A DNA stretch of 64,000 nucleotides from Rhizobium sp. Root1334 (GTDB lineage: Bacteria > Pseudomonadota > Alphaproteobacteria > Rhizobiales > Rhizobiaceae). The notes beneath the pieces were generated by a model. The model was not told the DNA's origin. It worked only from the letters and a program-made list of their open reading frames with translations, and made no database searches. The first letter of the stretch is position 1. Every line of letters starts with the position of its first letter. Below, one piece after another: positions 46,843 to 56,410 of this stretch. The DNA lies in contig NZ_LMEY01000012.1 of assembly GCF_001426665.1 (NCBI RefSeq), forward strand, positions 1 through 64,000, read 5' to 3'. A program made the position numbers and the translations under genes.

Positions 46843-47498
46843 TTTTCACGTCCCTCGATAAGCTGCAGCCAGCGTTCGGCCGCTTCAAGGTCGGCCGGCG
46901 TGTTGATGTTGAAGAACGGATCGATCGGTCCGTCCACGGTTTCAATCACGGGAAAATCGACCCTCCCAACCGGATGACGCTCGATGAAACCGCGCACCCG
47001 GCGCTTGCCGTCGGTCAGCAGCCAATGTTCAAGTTCATCCGCAAGGGCAACCGGCCAGAGCGCAAAGACGGGGTGCATGATATCGCCCGAATAGGCAACG
47101 GCGATCTGGTTGGGTTCCGTGATCGCCGCCTGAAGGCGCGCCACGAGGTTCCGCGGAAAGAATGGCGTATCGGTCGGGACGGTCGCGACGTGGCTTGCCG
47201 CAGGGGAATGCCTTGCGGCATGGCGCATGCCCGAAAGTACGCCTGCCATAGGCCCGACATGGCCTGGAACGGTATCTCCAAAGACGGCAATCGCGGCAGC
47301 GAGGTCCAAGCCGGTGCCGATGTTGCTGTTGACGCTGAGACCGGCCGTCTGCGGGGCGAGGCGCTCAATGACATGGTGAACCAGCGGCTTGCCGCCAAGC
47401 ATCACCGCCGCCTTGTCCTGACCCATGCGCGAAGACAGGCCACCGGCAAGGACGACGCCGCGGGGAAGATGTGCCGATGGGGTCGCCTGTGTGATCAT
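46839..47498 (-). CDS. mobA: Molybdenum cofactor guanylyltransferase MobA
   Basis: A 219-residue nucleotidyltransferase with the family start GVVLAGGLSSRMGQDKA and the metal/GTP region VATVPTDTPFFP. The end (DPFFNINTPADLEAAE) is also typical. It forms Mo-bis-MGD cofactor from molybdopterin and GTP. AAGGAG lies six bases before the ATG. It is coupled to mobB, and moaA lies about 5 kb away in the same direction. Confidence 0.95.
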   Translation of the reverse strand: MITQATPSAHLPRGVVLAGGLSSRMGQDKAAVMLGGKPLVHHVIERLAPQTAGLSVNSNIGTGLDLAAAIAVFGDTVPGHVGPMAGVLSGMRHAARHSPAASHVATVPTDTPFFPRNLVARLQAAITEPNQIAVAYSGDIMHPVFALWPVALADELEHWLLTDGKRRVRGFIERHPVGRVDFPVIETVDGPIDPFFNINTPADLEAAERWLQLIEGREK

Positions 47499-47523
47499 CG
47501 CATCTCCTTACGCTTCAATCCCG

Positions 47524-48429
47524 TCATTTCGGCGATCCCGGTTCCGATCGTTGCGCGAGCGCCATCCGCCGTTTGTTTTCACGGGCGAATGTATAAAGCC
47601 CCGACGCGATGATGATCGCCACGCCAGTCACCATCCAGATATCCGGTTCTTCGGAGAAGAACAGGATGCCGATGCTGATCGACCAGAGCAGGCTGGTATA
47701 GCGGAAGGGAGCGACGATGGCGATTTCACCATTGCGCATGGCCAGCACGATGCACTGGTAGCCGACAAGAAGCAGCAGACTGGCAGCCGCCAGAATGCCG
47801 ATCGAAGCCATCGACATTGGCTGCCAGCCGCCGAGCGGCACGATCAAAATCGCCCCGGTCAATGTTATGACCGTTGCCGTGATGACGGAGATGAACAGGG
47901 ATGGAATGGCGGGATCGATCCGGCGGGTGCAGAGATCCCGGATCGCCGCGAAGACCACCGAGGCCACGACGCTGAGTGCTGCGCCGTTAAACCCTTCAGG
48001 CCCGGGCCTGAGAACGATCAGTACACCGGCGAAACCGACAAGAATTGCCACCCAGCGCCGCCAGCCAACCGGTTCACCCAGGAACAGCGCTGCTCCGAGC
48101 GTGACGGCCAATGGCAGGGCCTGCAGAATCGCCGAGGCATTGGCGAGCGGGATCTGGCCGAGCGCGTAGATATAGGAAATGGAGGCGCCGACTTCGGCAG
48201 CTATTCTGAGCGCGATGATCGGTGAGCGAATCAACCGGAATGAGCGCAGGGCGCCAAAATGGCGGGCGAGCAAGAGGACCAGAACGGATGTGAAGAAGCC
48301 GCGCACCAGCATGATCTGGCCGGCATTCATGACGCCGGTGACGGATTTGATCAATGCGTCATTGCAGGTGAAGCCAGCCATCGCCAGACACATGAAGATG
48401 GCGCCGCGGAAATTGGCAGTCGGTTGCAT
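47524..48429 (-). CDS. EamA/DMT-family transporter
   Basis: A 301-residue protein of ten transmembrane segments made of two EamA domains (RGAIFMCLAMAGFTCNDALIKSV opens the first, FNGAALSVVASVVFAAIRDLC opens the second). VGASISYIYALGQIPLANASAILQALPL is typical of the family. Such proteins export metabolites or drugs; the substrate is unknown. Start at 48429 was chosen because the preceding in-frame codons look unrelated; no strong ribosome-binding site is visible. The mobA gene starts 25 bases downstream. Confidence 0.87.
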   Translation of the reverse strand: MQPTANFRGAIFMCLAMAGFTCNDALIKSVTGVMNAGQIMLVRGFFTSVLVLLLARHFGALRSFRLIRSPIIALRIAAEVGASISYIYALGQIPLANASAILQALPLAVTLGAALFLGEPVGWRRWVAILVGFAGVLIVLRPGPEGFNGAALSVVASVVFAAIRDLCTRRIDPAIPSLFISVITATVITLTGAILIVPLGGWQPMSMASIGILAAASLLLLVGYQCIVLAMRNGEIAIVAPFRYTSLLWSISIGILFFSEEPDIWMVTGVAIIIASGLYTFARENKRRMALAQRSEPGSPK

Positions 48430-48881
48430 TATTTTTGATTGTCCGTTCTCATCGCTATCCGTTTTATCATTCAGCGATGCGGCGTACTGAAAGTCTGCGC
48501 TGCTGGTCTTGCCCAAGTCTAAAGCATCGGCACTTCTTTTATGCAACTGCAATCCTTCGCCTGTTCGAATTGATAGCAGAAATGCAAGAATAGCTATTTT
48601 CATCAGCGCTGTAGAACCGTGAAATATCGCCTTGCCGTTTTTTTTGAGCGCAAGATTAGCCGATTTATCTTTGGCGAAATATTAAGTTTCGCTGCCTATC
48701 GTGCCGACATTCCGCTGCCCATCGCATGATGCGAACAAGGTTGACGTAACGGAAAGTATTTCCGCCAAAGTCAATCGGATGACATTCCGGCAAGCGCCAT
48801 GGATGCGCCCCGGTACGTTCGTTCTCAACCAGAGAGCAATCTGGCGGAAATGTCAGATTTGCTCAATATCTGGAGTTCGGA
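48430..48881. other. Divergent intergenic region without a recognisable gene
   Basis: This 452-base stretch separates the EamA gene and the large chemoreceptor gene. The first 260 bases are AT-richer, with a T8 run near 48635. TTTCCGCC (48759-48766) recurs inverted as GGCGGAAA (48843-48850), 77 bases apart. No gene or known motif is seen. Confidence 0.55.
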
Positions 48882-51434
48882 ATGTCCCTGATCGATCGTT
48901 CTTTGCAGCGTCTGCGCATCGTCACCAAAGTTTTGCTGTTCGTCGTGCCTCTGGTGGCGCTGATCGCCGGTATTGGCCTTGTCGGTTACTTCACCGCAAG
49001 CACGCTGAACGGGCATATGACTGTGACGCGCGAGACGATCAACAATCTCTCTGATTTCCAGTCACTGCGCAGCGGGCTGCAAAGTTTCGTCGATAATCCC
49101 ACCGATGAGGCGCGCGCGACGCTTGCGAGCCGCATCGACGAACAGGAAAAGGGTATCCGGACGTTGGACGGCCTGCTGACTGCAGGCGAAGACAAGGCCA
49201 AGATCCACTCGGTGGTTTCGCTCGGTGAGGCGATGCGAGGACAAGAAAACAAGCTCTGGTCGATCAAGACTGAGCGCGATACCGTCACGGTATCTCTTGA
49301 TGCGGCCCTTGCGGAGATGACGGCGCAAGGCAATACCGCCTTCAAGCAGATCGATATCCTGCGCAAGGAATCGGGCGAGAAGGAATCCTTTGCCAAGGCG
49401 CTGCTGTTTGATGCGGCTGCCTACCAGGGCCTTGCCGAACGGATCAAGAAATTCCGCCTGCCGGTCACCATGGCAATCGCGCCGGATGCCAAGGTCCAGC
49501 AGGCCACCACGCTGATGCCGCATCTTTTGAAACAGATTGCCGAGGCCGAAAAGATCGCTTCCGACAAGGTTGTGAAGAGGATCGCCGAGGTAAAGGCCGA
49601 TACCAAGGTCATTCAGGATATTCTGGCCAGCAGCGATCCGAACGACGTCAAGAAGACGCAATTGAGTTCGGCACTGATCAAGTTTTCGAAATATGAATCC
49701 GACTTTGCCAAGGAGGCTGCCACCAATTCAGACACGGCGGCCAAGCGATTCGTCGGCATGGACAACGAAATTTCCACTTTGAAGACGCTGATCGGCCTGA
49801 TGAACGAGACCTTCAAGGGGCTTGATGACACGCGCCTGCATATCAGCGAACTGCACCGCAGGCTGGATACCGCAAGCCGCGACAATGTGATGACCGATAT
49901 TGCGGCCGTGCGCGCAAGCGTGACGAAGCTTTCAGAACTCGGGGCGAAGAATGCGGCACTGCGCGATCTGGCCGGCAAGCTGGCGCCATCGCTCGAGCAG
50001 ATCGACACCGGCACCGCCCAGCTGATCGATGTCGGCGCCCGCTGGCAGGCAGCCAAGGCTGAAGCGGCATCGCTGGTAGCCGATGCCAGCCAGACGCTGG
50101 AGAATTTCGTTTCCAGCGCCCAGGAGGCCGGCAAGAAAGACAGCCAGCGTTCCGCCGATGTGTCGATCATCGCCATGGTGGCGGGTACGTTGCTGGCCAT
50201 CGTCGGTGGTCTGATGCTGATCGAGACCCTGCGCGGTCCGTTGAAGCGCGTTACCGAGACGATGACGCGGCTTGCCAATGGCGACCTTGAGGTCTCTATC
50301 GAAGGCCGCAACCGCGGTGACGAGATCGGCGACATGGTGCGTTCGGTTGCCGTGTTCCGCGATAATGCCGTCGAAAATGTCCGGTTGGGACAGGAAGCCG
50401 AAGCCGCCCGCACATTGTCGGCTGAGGAAGAAGCCCGCCGCCGCCATGAACGTGCCCGCATCGAGGCCGAACAGATGGAAGCGCTGACGGCTTTGTCCGA
50501 TGTGCTTGCCAAGCTTGCCGACGGCAATCTGGAAGAAGGCATGGCGGAAGACTTGTCCGAAGATTACATCGTCATGGCCCGGACCTATAACAACGCCGTC
50601 GAGGCATTGCGCGCAACCCTGATCGACGTCCGTTCCGTGACCGATGAAATCACCAGCGGAACCGGTAACCTGTCGACCTCGGCCGACGATCTCGCTCGCC
50701 GGACCGAACAGCAGGCGGCCGCGCTGGAAGAAAGCTCTCGTGCTCTCGGACAACTGACGGAGATCGTCCGCTCGACGGCCGAAAGTGCGCACAAGACCAC
50801 TGTATCGGTCGACCAGACCCACAGCTATGCCAAGCATTCCGGCGAAGTCGTCGCCAAGGCGATCGACGCGATGGCGGCGATCAACAAGTCGTCCGACAAG
50901 ATTTCGACGATCATCGGCGTCATTGACGAAATCGCATTCCAGACCAATCTTCTGGCGCTGAACGCCGGTGTCGAGGCAGCCCGCGCCGGCGAGGCGGGCC
51001 GTGGCTTTGCCGTCGTCGCGCAGGAAGTGCGCGAGCTTGCCCAGCGCTGCGCCGGTGCCGCCCGCGAGATCAAGGGGCTGATTTCGGAGAGCTCTGTGCA
51101 AGTGCGCGGCGGTGTGGAACTGGTGCAGGAAACCGGCAAGGCGCTGACCGTCATCAACGACCATATCTCGACGATCCATCAGCTGGTCAGCAATATCGAA
51201 GCCGCCGCCGCCGATCAGTACCGCGGCCTCAACGAGGTCAATCAGGCGGTGCGCGAGGTGGAACTGATCACCCAGCAGAATGCAGCGATGGTCGAGGAAA
51301 ACACCGCCGAAATCCACGGCCTGCGCCATCAGGTCGATATCCTCAACGAGAAGATCGAGCGCTTCAAGACGGGCACCAGCCGCTCAATCTCGGGCGGGCG
51401 GGTCGAGCAGTATGGCAGAAGTTACGCTGCCTGA
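48882..51434 (+). CDS. Methyl-accepting chemotaxis protein with very large periplasmic domain
   Basis: An 850-residue chemoreceptor. TM1 is about residues 16-40, and the periplasmic domain of about 380 residues is mostly alpha-helical with many Lys/Glu/Ala runs, resembling HBM/helical-bimodular sensors. TM2 (SIIAMVAGTLLAIVGGLMLIE) follows, then HAMP (LRGPLKRVTETMTRLANGDLEV), a second HAMP-like stretch, and a signalling domain with [23 protein letters not shown]. The C-terminus (GGRVEQYGRSYAA) lacks the classic pentapeptide. Ligand unknown. TGGAG lies six bases before the ATG. Confidence 0.92.
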   Translation: MSLIDRSLQRLRIVTKVLLFVVPLVALIAGIGLVGYFTASTLNGHMTVTRETINNLSDFQSLRSGLQSFVDNPTDEARATLASRIDEQEKGIRTLDGLLTAGEDKAKIHSVVSLGEAMRGQENKLWSIKTERDTVTVSLDAALAEMTAQGNTAFKQIDILRKESGEKESFAKALLFDAAAYQGLAERIKKFRLPVTMAIAPDAKVQQATTLMPHLLKQIAEAEKIASDKVVKRIAEVKADTKVIQDILASSDPNDVKKTQLSSALIKFSKYESDFAKEAATNSDTAAKRFVGMDNEISTLKTLIGLMNETFKGLDDTRLHISELHRRLDTASRDNVMTDIAAVRASVTKLSELGAKNAALRDLAGKLAPSLEQIDTGTAQLIDVGARWQAAKAEAASLVADASQTLENFVSSAQEAGKKDSQRSADVSIIAMVAGTLLAIVGGLMLIETLRGPLKRVTETMTRLANGDLEVSIEGRNRGDEIGDMVRSVAVFRDNAVENVRLGQEAEAARTLSAEEEARRRHERARIEAEQMEALTALSDVLAKLADGNLEEGMAEDLSEDYIVMARTYNNAVEALRATLIDVRSVTDEITSGTGNLSTSADDLARRTEQQAAALEESSRALGQLTEIVRSTAESAHKTTVSVDQTHSYAKHSGEVVAKAIDAMAAINKSSDKISTIIGVIDEIAFQTNLLALNAGVEAARAGEAGRGFAVVAQEVRELAQRCAGAAREIKGLISESSVQVRGGVELVQETGKALTVINDHISTIHQLVSNIEAAAADQYRGLNEVNQAVREVELITQQNAAMVEENTAEIHGLRHQVDILNEKIERFKTGTSRSISGGRVEQYGRSYAA

Positions 51435-51460
51435 GCGAGTAAAACGCTGGAAAAATTCAA

Positions 51461-51490
51461 GGCCGCCCGACGACAAGTCCGGCGGCCTTT
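51461..51490. terminator. Bidirectional terminator between chemoreceptor and kinase-like gene
   Basis: GGCCGCC (51461-51467) pairs with GGCGGCC (51481-51487), followed by TTT on the plus strand; an AAAAATT run upstream gives a T-tract on the minus strand. It sits between two convergent genes. Confidence 0.75.
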
Positions 51491-51504
51491 GCCGTTGCAA
51501 TGGG

Positions 51505-52425
51505 TCAATTGTTCAATCTGTCCGCATGATCGGCAAGGACCTGGCTGATAGCATGACGCGATATCCCGACCAGGGCCGGGTTTGTGTGAAGATAATAAGG
51601 CAGGGCGACGATGGCGACGGACAATGCCCAGCCTCTGGCTCTGCCCCATGTCGCGCCATCCACGGTCTGTTGCAAGCGGAGCGTCGCGCGGGCTTCGGCG
51701 GAGAGCAGATTCCAGGCAAACATCAGGTCGCAGGCAGGATCACCGACACCGAGGCCGCCGAAGTCGATGACAGCGGTGATGCGTCCCTGTGCGGTCAGCA
51801 GGTTCCCGGCATGGATATCGCCATGGAGCCAGACGGGCGGCTTGTCCCACGGTTCTATTTCAAGGGCGGCATCCCAGGCCTGCGTCAACGGAGCCGTTTC
51901 CATGGTGCCGCCCAGGTTTTTGATGGCAGCGCGTGTCTGTGCGTCCCGGCTTGCCAGAGAGGCACCCCGGGAAAAATTGTGCGCGCCGGGTGGCGGGCCG
52001 CCCGTGGCGTCGATTTTCCGCAGGGCAGAGATGAGCCGGGAAAGACTGACGGCAGCTTCGTTCAGGTCGAAGATCGGGGTGGTAACAGCGTCTTCGCCTG
52101 GCAGCCAACGGCAGACGGACCAATGGAAGGGATAACCGGCGGTGGGCGTGCCAAGCGCCAGCGGAACGGGTACTGCGAGCGGCAGGTCTGGCGCGAGGCG
52201 CGGTAGCCAGCGGCTTTCCTTCTCCACCTGCAGGGCGGCGTCCATGCGGCGCGGCAGACGCACCACCATGTCGCTCCCTAACCGGTAGAGAGCATTGTCT
52301 GTGCCGGCCGACTGGACGGGTTTGAGCGGAAGGCCGGCCCAGGCCGGAAACTGTTCCGCGATCAGGCGGCTGACAAGGGGCCTGTTGATATCAAGCTCGT
52401 CGTCATGCATCCTTGTGGTCGGCAT
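51505..52425 (-). CDS. Aminoglycoside-phosphotransferase-family kinase-like protein
   Basis: A 306-residue protein with the protein-kinase-like APH fold: GTDNALYRLGSDMVVRLPRR (the ATP-binding start), VWLHGDIHAGNLLTAQGRITAVIDFGGLGVGDPACDLM, which contains the catalytic HGD and the metal-binding D of IDF. Members phosphorylate small molecules or antibiotics, but chromosomal relatives in rhizobia are mostly of unknown substrate. It lies 34 bases downstream of moaA on the same strand. The start at 52425 was chosen over 52410. Confidence 0.87.
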   Translation of the reverse strand: MPTTRMHDDELDINRPLVSRLIAEQFPAWAGLPLKPVQSAGTDNALYRLGSDMVVRLPRRMDAALQVEKESRWLPRLAPDLPLAVPVPLALGTPTAGYPFHWSVCRWLPGEDAVTTPIFDLNEAAVSLSRLISALRKIDATGGPPPGAHNFSRGASLASRDAQTRAAIKNLGGTMETAPLTQAWDAALEIEPWDKPPVWLHGDIHAGNLLTAQGRITAVIDFGGLGVGDPACDLMFAWNLLSAEARATLRLQQTVDGATWGRARGWALSVAIVALPYYLHTNPALVGISRHAISQVLADHADRLNN

Positions 52426-52459
52426 TGATAGCCCGCGCCTATCCGTAAAAGGTTGCCGC

Positions 52460-53512
52460 TCAGCCGCCGGTAACACTCATATGGCGGGCGACAGCCGGTT
52501 TGTTGCGGGTGCGGTCGATGATGAAGTCGTGGCCCTTTGGCTTGCGGGTGATGGCTTCGTCGATGACGGTTGACAGGTAGGCGTCGTCATCGGAGGCGCG
52601 GAGCGCCGTGCGCAGGTCGGCGGCATCGTTCTGGCCAAGGCACATATAGAGTGTGCCGGTGCAGGTGAGGCGCACACGATTGCAGCTCTCGCAGAAATTA
52701 TGGGTCATGGGCGTGATCAGGCCGAGCCTGCCGCCGGTTTCCGCCACCTGCAGATAACGCGCCGGTCCGCCGGTCTTGTAGGGGATGTCTGAGAAGCTGA
52801 ACTGTTCGGCGAGGCGCTCGCGCATCTCCGACAGCGGCATGTAATGGTCGGTACGGTCCTCGTCGATCTCGCCCATCGGCATGGTTTCGATCAGCGTCAG
52901 ATCCATGCCACGGCCATGCGCCCAACGCATCATGGCGGGGATTTCCGCGTCGTTGAAGCCTTTTAGCGCCACGGCATTGATCTTGACGTGAATGCCGGCA
53001 GCCTGGGCGGCGTCGATGCCTTCCATGACCTTGGAAAACTCACCCCAGCGCGTGATCTGCTTGAATTTTTCGGGGTCCAATGTGTCGAGCGAGACATTGA
53101 TGCGGCGGACGCCGCAATCGGCAAGCTCGGCGGCAAACTTCGACAGTTGCGAGCCGTTGGTGGTGAGCGTCAGCTCATCGAGCGCGCCCGAGTGCACATG
53201 CTTGCCGAGTTCACGCACCAGGAACATGACGTTCTTGCGGACCAAAGGTTCTCCACCGGTCAGCCGCAGTTTGCGTACGCCCTTGGCGATGAAGGCGGAA
53301 CAGAGCCGGTTCAGCTCTTCCAGTGTCAGGAGGTCCTTTTTGGGCAGAAAGGTCATGTTTTCCGCCATGCAATAGGTGCAGCGGAAGTCACAGCGATCCG
53401 TCACCGAAACCCTGAGATAGGTCACGGCCCGCCCGAACGGGTCGATCATCGGTGTTTGGGCGTCTTTCAGCCTCTGGGCGCCGATCCGGTCGATGGTGAC
53501 GGTATTCAACAC
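52460..53512 (-). CDS. moaA: GTP 3',8-cyclase MoaA
   Basis: MoaA is the radical SAM enzyme that starts molybdenum cofactor synthesis by rearranging GTP. The 350-residue protein has the N-terminal cluster CDFRCTYC, the GGEP motif ([12 protein letters not shown]) and the C-terminal second cluster ([13 protein letters not shown]...C). The essential C-terminal Gly-Gly (MSVTGG) is present. It starts with GTG, with GGGAG five bases upstream. It is divergent from the DUF971 gene. Confidence 0.96.
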   Translation of the reverse strand: MLNTVTIDRIGAQRLKDAQTPMIDPFGRAVTYLRVSVTDRCDFRCTYCMAENMTFLPKKDLLTLEELNRLCSAFIAKGVRKLRLTGGEPLVRKNVMFLVRELGKHVHSGALDELTLTTNGSQLSKFAAELADCGVRRINVSLDTLDPEKFKQITRWGEFSKVMEGIDAAQAAGIHVKINAVALKGFNDAEIPAMMRWAHGRGMDLTLIETMPMGEIDEDRTDHYMPLSEMRERLAEQFSFSDIPYKTGGPARYLQVAETGGRLGLITPMTHNFCESCNRVRLTCTGTLYMCLGQNDAADLRTALRASDDDAYLSTVIDEAITRKPKGHDFIIDRTRNKPAVARHMSVTGG

Positions 53513-53718
53513 AATTCTCCCTGTTTCATCAATGTCGTGACCAAAACGGGCTGCGTCAAGGCGAAAGCGTTCAAAAGCACGAGAAACGGGCGAGAAACAC
53601 TTTCTTATGATCGGGGGAAGTGCAGGCTATGATCAAGGGAAGGGGCTTTGCTTGCAGACAATTCCATCCGGCGGGAAATTGCGCTAGTGCTCCCATGCAC
53701 CAATGGAGACTGCAGGAC

Positions 53719-54093
53719 ATGAGCGATATCTGGCCGACCGAACTGCGTGTATCAAAAGACCGCCACCGGCTGACGATTGCCTTCAACGATGGCACGTCCT
53801 TCGATCTTTCGGCGGAGATGCTGCGGGTTCTCTCGCCGTCTGCGGAAGTTCAGGGCCATGGGCCGGGGCAGGGATTGACGGTGCCCGGCAAGCGCAATGT
53901 CTCGATCATTTCGATGACGCCGACCGGAAACTATGCCGTGCGCATCGGTTTTGATGACGGCCACGATACCGGGATCTTCACCTGGACGTATCTGCGTGAA
54001 CTGGGCGCCACCGGCGAGACGTTATTTGCTGCTTACGAACAGGATCTGGCCGCCAAGGGCATGACGCGGGACAAGGCGGAAAAGCCGCGCTGA
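53719..54093 (+). CDS. DUF971 / gamma-butyrobetaine-hydroxylase-like N-terminal domain protein
   Basis: A 124-residue protein with the DUF971 pattern: WPTELRVSKDRHRLTIAFNDGTSFDLSAEMLRVLSPSAEVQGHG, and YAVRIGFDDGHDTGIFTWTYLRELG. This small domain stands alone in bacteria and is also found at the start of eukaryotic hydroxylases. It has been linked with iron-sulfur protein maturation in some bacteria, but the role is not settled. It is divergent from moaA with 206 bases between starts. Confidence 0.88.
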   Translation: MSDIWPTELRVSKDRHRLTIAFNDGTSFDLSAEMLRVLSPSAEVQGHGPGQGLTVPGKRNVSIISMTPTGNYAVRIGFDDGHDTGIFTWTYLRELGATGETLFAAYEQDLAAKGMTRDKAEKPR

Positions 54094-54112
54094 CCGCGCG
54101 CATTTCCTCCGG

Positions 54113-54598
54113 CTAGTCGAGAACATCTTCCTCCTCCAACAACCGCTGGATCAGCCGCTCCATCGACTGGGCAATCATCAGGCATTCCTCGATGGGTTCG
54201 TTTTCCAGCGACTTGTCGATCAGCGCTGTCTGGATCTCCATCGCCTGTTCGGTCAAGAGGCGGCCGCTTGCCGTCAGCGACAGCCGCAACACGCGCTTGT
54301 CCTTTTCATCGCCGCGCCGCTCAATCAACCCACGATTTTCAAGTTGCGGCAGAAGCATGCTCATGTTGGAGCGGCCGACCAGCAGCTTTCGCGCCAGTTC
54401 CTGCTGCGAAATGCCTTCAAAACGATAGATGTTGACCAGGATATCCAGATGCGGCGGCTTGATGCCGAGGCCGGCGAGCTTGCGGGTCAGTGCCTGCTGG
54501 GCCAGTTGGCAGGCGCGGGCAACGGCGATCCAGCTGCGGAAACGGGGATGATCCCAGGGAAAATGATGCTGTTCGATTGTCTCTTGCTTTTCGTTCAT
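54113..54598 (-). CDS. MarR-family transcriptional regulator
   Basis: A 161-residue winged-helix protein of the MarR family: IKPPHLDILVNIYRFEGISQQELARKLLVGRSNMSMLLPQLENRGLIERRGDEKDKRVLRLSLT contains the helix-turn-helix and the DxR wing. It is divergent from an alpha/beta hydrolase gene, with a palindrome between them, which suggests that it represses itself and that gene. ATG at 54598 is used; ATG at 54628 is in frame and has a better ribosome-binding site, but would put the operator inside the gene. Confidence 0.88.
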   Translation of the reverse strand: MNEKQETIEQHHFPWDHPRFRSWIAVARACQLAQQALTRKLAGLGIKPPHLDILVNIYRFEGISQQELARKLLVGRSNMSMLLPQLENRGLIERRGDEKDKRVLRLSLTASGRLLTEQAMEIQTALIDKSLENEPIEECLMIAQSMERLIQRLLEEEDVLD

Positions 54599-54611
54599 CG
54601 TTGTACAATAT

Positions 54612-54627
54612 TGTTCATCATTGAACA
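54612..54627. promoter_or_regulatory. Candidate MarR operator in the divergent promoter
   Basis: TGTTCA-TCAT-TGAACA is a perfect six-base dyad with a four-base centre. A second palindrome, TTGTACAA, lies just beside it at 54601-54608. Both are within the very short space between the MarR gene and the hydrolase gene. Confidence 0.6.
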
Positions 54628-54645
54628 TTTTGTGGGAATCCTACT

Positions 54646-55572
54646 ATGGCATCCTTTGCGATCAAGGTCACTCGCCTTGCGCTCAAAGCGGTTTCGGCTT
54701 TCTCGCCGGAGAAGGCAGGGCGTCTGGCGTTTCGGCTGTTCAGCATCACGCCGTCGCGGAAAGCAAAGAGCGGCAAGGAAAAGGCAGCGTTGGCTGCTGC
54801 TGAACCCGTCATGGCAAGAGCGCGGCCGGTCACGCTGTCTTTTTCCGATGGCTGGGTAATGGCCAAGCATTTTCAGGCGCAATCGGCCGGGAGCGCCACC
54901 AAACGCATTTTGCTCGTCCATGGCTGGGGTTCGCGCAGCAACTATCTGGCGCCCATGATCGATGGGTTGACGGCCGGTGGTGCCGAGGTGGTCGCGCTCG
55001 ACTGGCCGGGGCATGGCGCTTCGCCGGGGCGTACCTTGACGATGCCGGCAGCGGTGCGGGCGATCGATGCGGCTTGGCGGCATTTCGGCGGGTTCGATGT
55101 GGCTGTCGGGCATTCTTTCGGCGGCGCGAGCCTGGCTTGCGCTGCGGGTGGTCTGGTTTGCGATGTGCCGCCGCATAGCGCCAAGAGAATGGTGCTGATC
55201 GGTGCGCCGAGCGAAATGACATGGCTTTTCAAAGGGTTTGGAAAGGTTCTTCGCCTGTCTCCGGGAGCGCAGACGGCGCTTGCGGGCATGGTCGTTCGCT
55301 TGTCCGGCCGGCGGCTGGAAGAGTTTGATGCGGCCCGTATTGTCGGCATGGTGACCGCGCCGGTGCTGGTGATTCATGCCGAAGACGACAAGGAGGTTTC
55401 CGCCGAACATGCGCGCCGCTATGCAGCGGCGGGATCTAATGTCGAACTCCATTGGGCCAATGGGTTTGGCCATCGCCGTATCGTGTCTGCTGCGCCGGTG
55501 ATCGAGCGGATCAATGCCTTTATCCATGCACCGGAAGCCGCAACTGAGCGAAAATTGCGTATGGTGTCATGA
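54646..55572 (+). CDS. Alpha/beta hydrolase
   Basis: A 308-residue serine hydrolase. ILLVHGWGSRSNYL gives the oxyanion hole, VAVGHSFGGASLA has the nucleophile Ser, VLVIHAEDDKEVS has the acid Asp, and NGFGHRRIV carries the His. The substrate cannot be read; many such hydrolases in MarR pairs act on esters or organic solvents. GGGA lies eight bases before the ATG. It is divergent from MarR and shares its operator. Confidence 0.9.
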   Translation: MASFAIKVTRLALKAVSAFSPEKAGRLAFRLFSITPSRKAKSGKEKAALAAAEPVMARARPVTLSFSDGWVMAKHFQAQSAGSATKRILLVHGWGSRSNYLAPMIDGLTAGGAEVVALDWPGHGASPGRTLTMPAAVRAIDAAWRHFGGFDVAVGHSFGGASLACAAGGLVCDVPPHSAKRMVLIGAPSEMTWLFKGFGKVLRLSPGAQTALAGMVVRLSGRRLEEFDAARIVGMVTAPVLVIHAEDDKEVSAEHARRYAAAGSNVELHWANGFGHRRIVSAAPVIERINAFIHAPEAATERKLRMVS

Positions 55573-55637
55573 AGGCGTCATGCTATCCATCGAAAGGATC
55601 GCCACGCTCGATGGAGCGGGATCCGGTGGAGAACGGC

Positions 55638-56246
55638 ATGACGATCATTCGCACGGTGGAAGAACTGAACGCGCTTTACGGCGGCGCAAGCGAAGCCTCG
55701 CTGGTGAAGGTCACCAGCCGGCTGACACCGGACTATGCCAGGATGATCGAGGCGGCCCCGTTTGCAGCGCTTGCCACGGTGGGACCGGAAGGGCTCGACT
55801 GTTCGCCGCGTGGTGATGATGCCTGTGTTGTTCGGATTGCCGACGACAAGACGGTGCTGATGCCGGACTGGCGCGGCAATAACCGGGTCGATTCGCTTGC
55901 CAATATCGTGCGTGATCCGCGGGTGGCGTTGATGTTTCTTGTACCCGGCTCCGCCACGACGATGCGGATCAACGGCACGGCCGTGGTCAGCGTCGATCCC
56001 GAGTTGACCGGATCGTTCGAGGTCGACGGTAAACACCCGCGCAGCGTCATCGTCGTCACCATCGGCGAAGTCTATTTCCAGTGCGCGAGAGCATTGATCC
56101 GCTCTCAGATTTGGAACCCGGATCGCTTTGTCGATCCGCAGTCCCTGCCGACGCCCGGCACGCTGCTGAAGGCCGCCAAAGCGGATTTCGACAAGGAAAC
56201 CTATGACCGCGAATGGCCCGAACGCGCCGCAAAAACCATGTGGTAG
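55638..56246 (+). CDS. FMN-binding pyridoxamine-5'-phosphate-oxidase-like protein
   Basis: A 202-residue split-barrel flavoprotein. IEAAPFAALATVGPEGLDCSPRGDDACVVRIADD and VLMPDWRGNNRVDSLANIVRDPRVALMFLVPG resemble the MSMEG_1061-type PPOX family. Such proteins bind FMN or F420; the reaction is unknown. Start at 55638 (GGAG eight bases upstream) was chosen, with alternatives at 55611 and 55569. It follows the hydrolase gene by 65 bases and may share its transcript. Confidence 0.87.
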   Translation: MTIIRTVEELNALYGGASEASLVKVTSRLTPDYARMIEAAPFAALATVGPEGLDCSPRGDDACVVRIADDKTVLMPDWRGNNRVDSLANIVRDPRVALMFLVPGSATTMRINGTAVVSVDPELTGSFEVDGKHPRSVIVVTIGEVYFQCARALIRSQIWNPDRFVDPQSLPTPGTLLKAAKADFDKETYDREWPERAAKTMW

Positions 56247-56410
56247 TGCGCAGACCTTACGACACCATGCATTTCGAGTACCGTCCCGAACTGATCGCTA
56301 TCGGCAAGGCGGCCGATGTTTCGGCCTGCAGGTCGTGTCGCTGTTTCCGGCAGCCCAAGAATGACAAAGGGCGCCACTAGGGCGCCATGGTCCAACAATG
56401 GGATTGCCGC

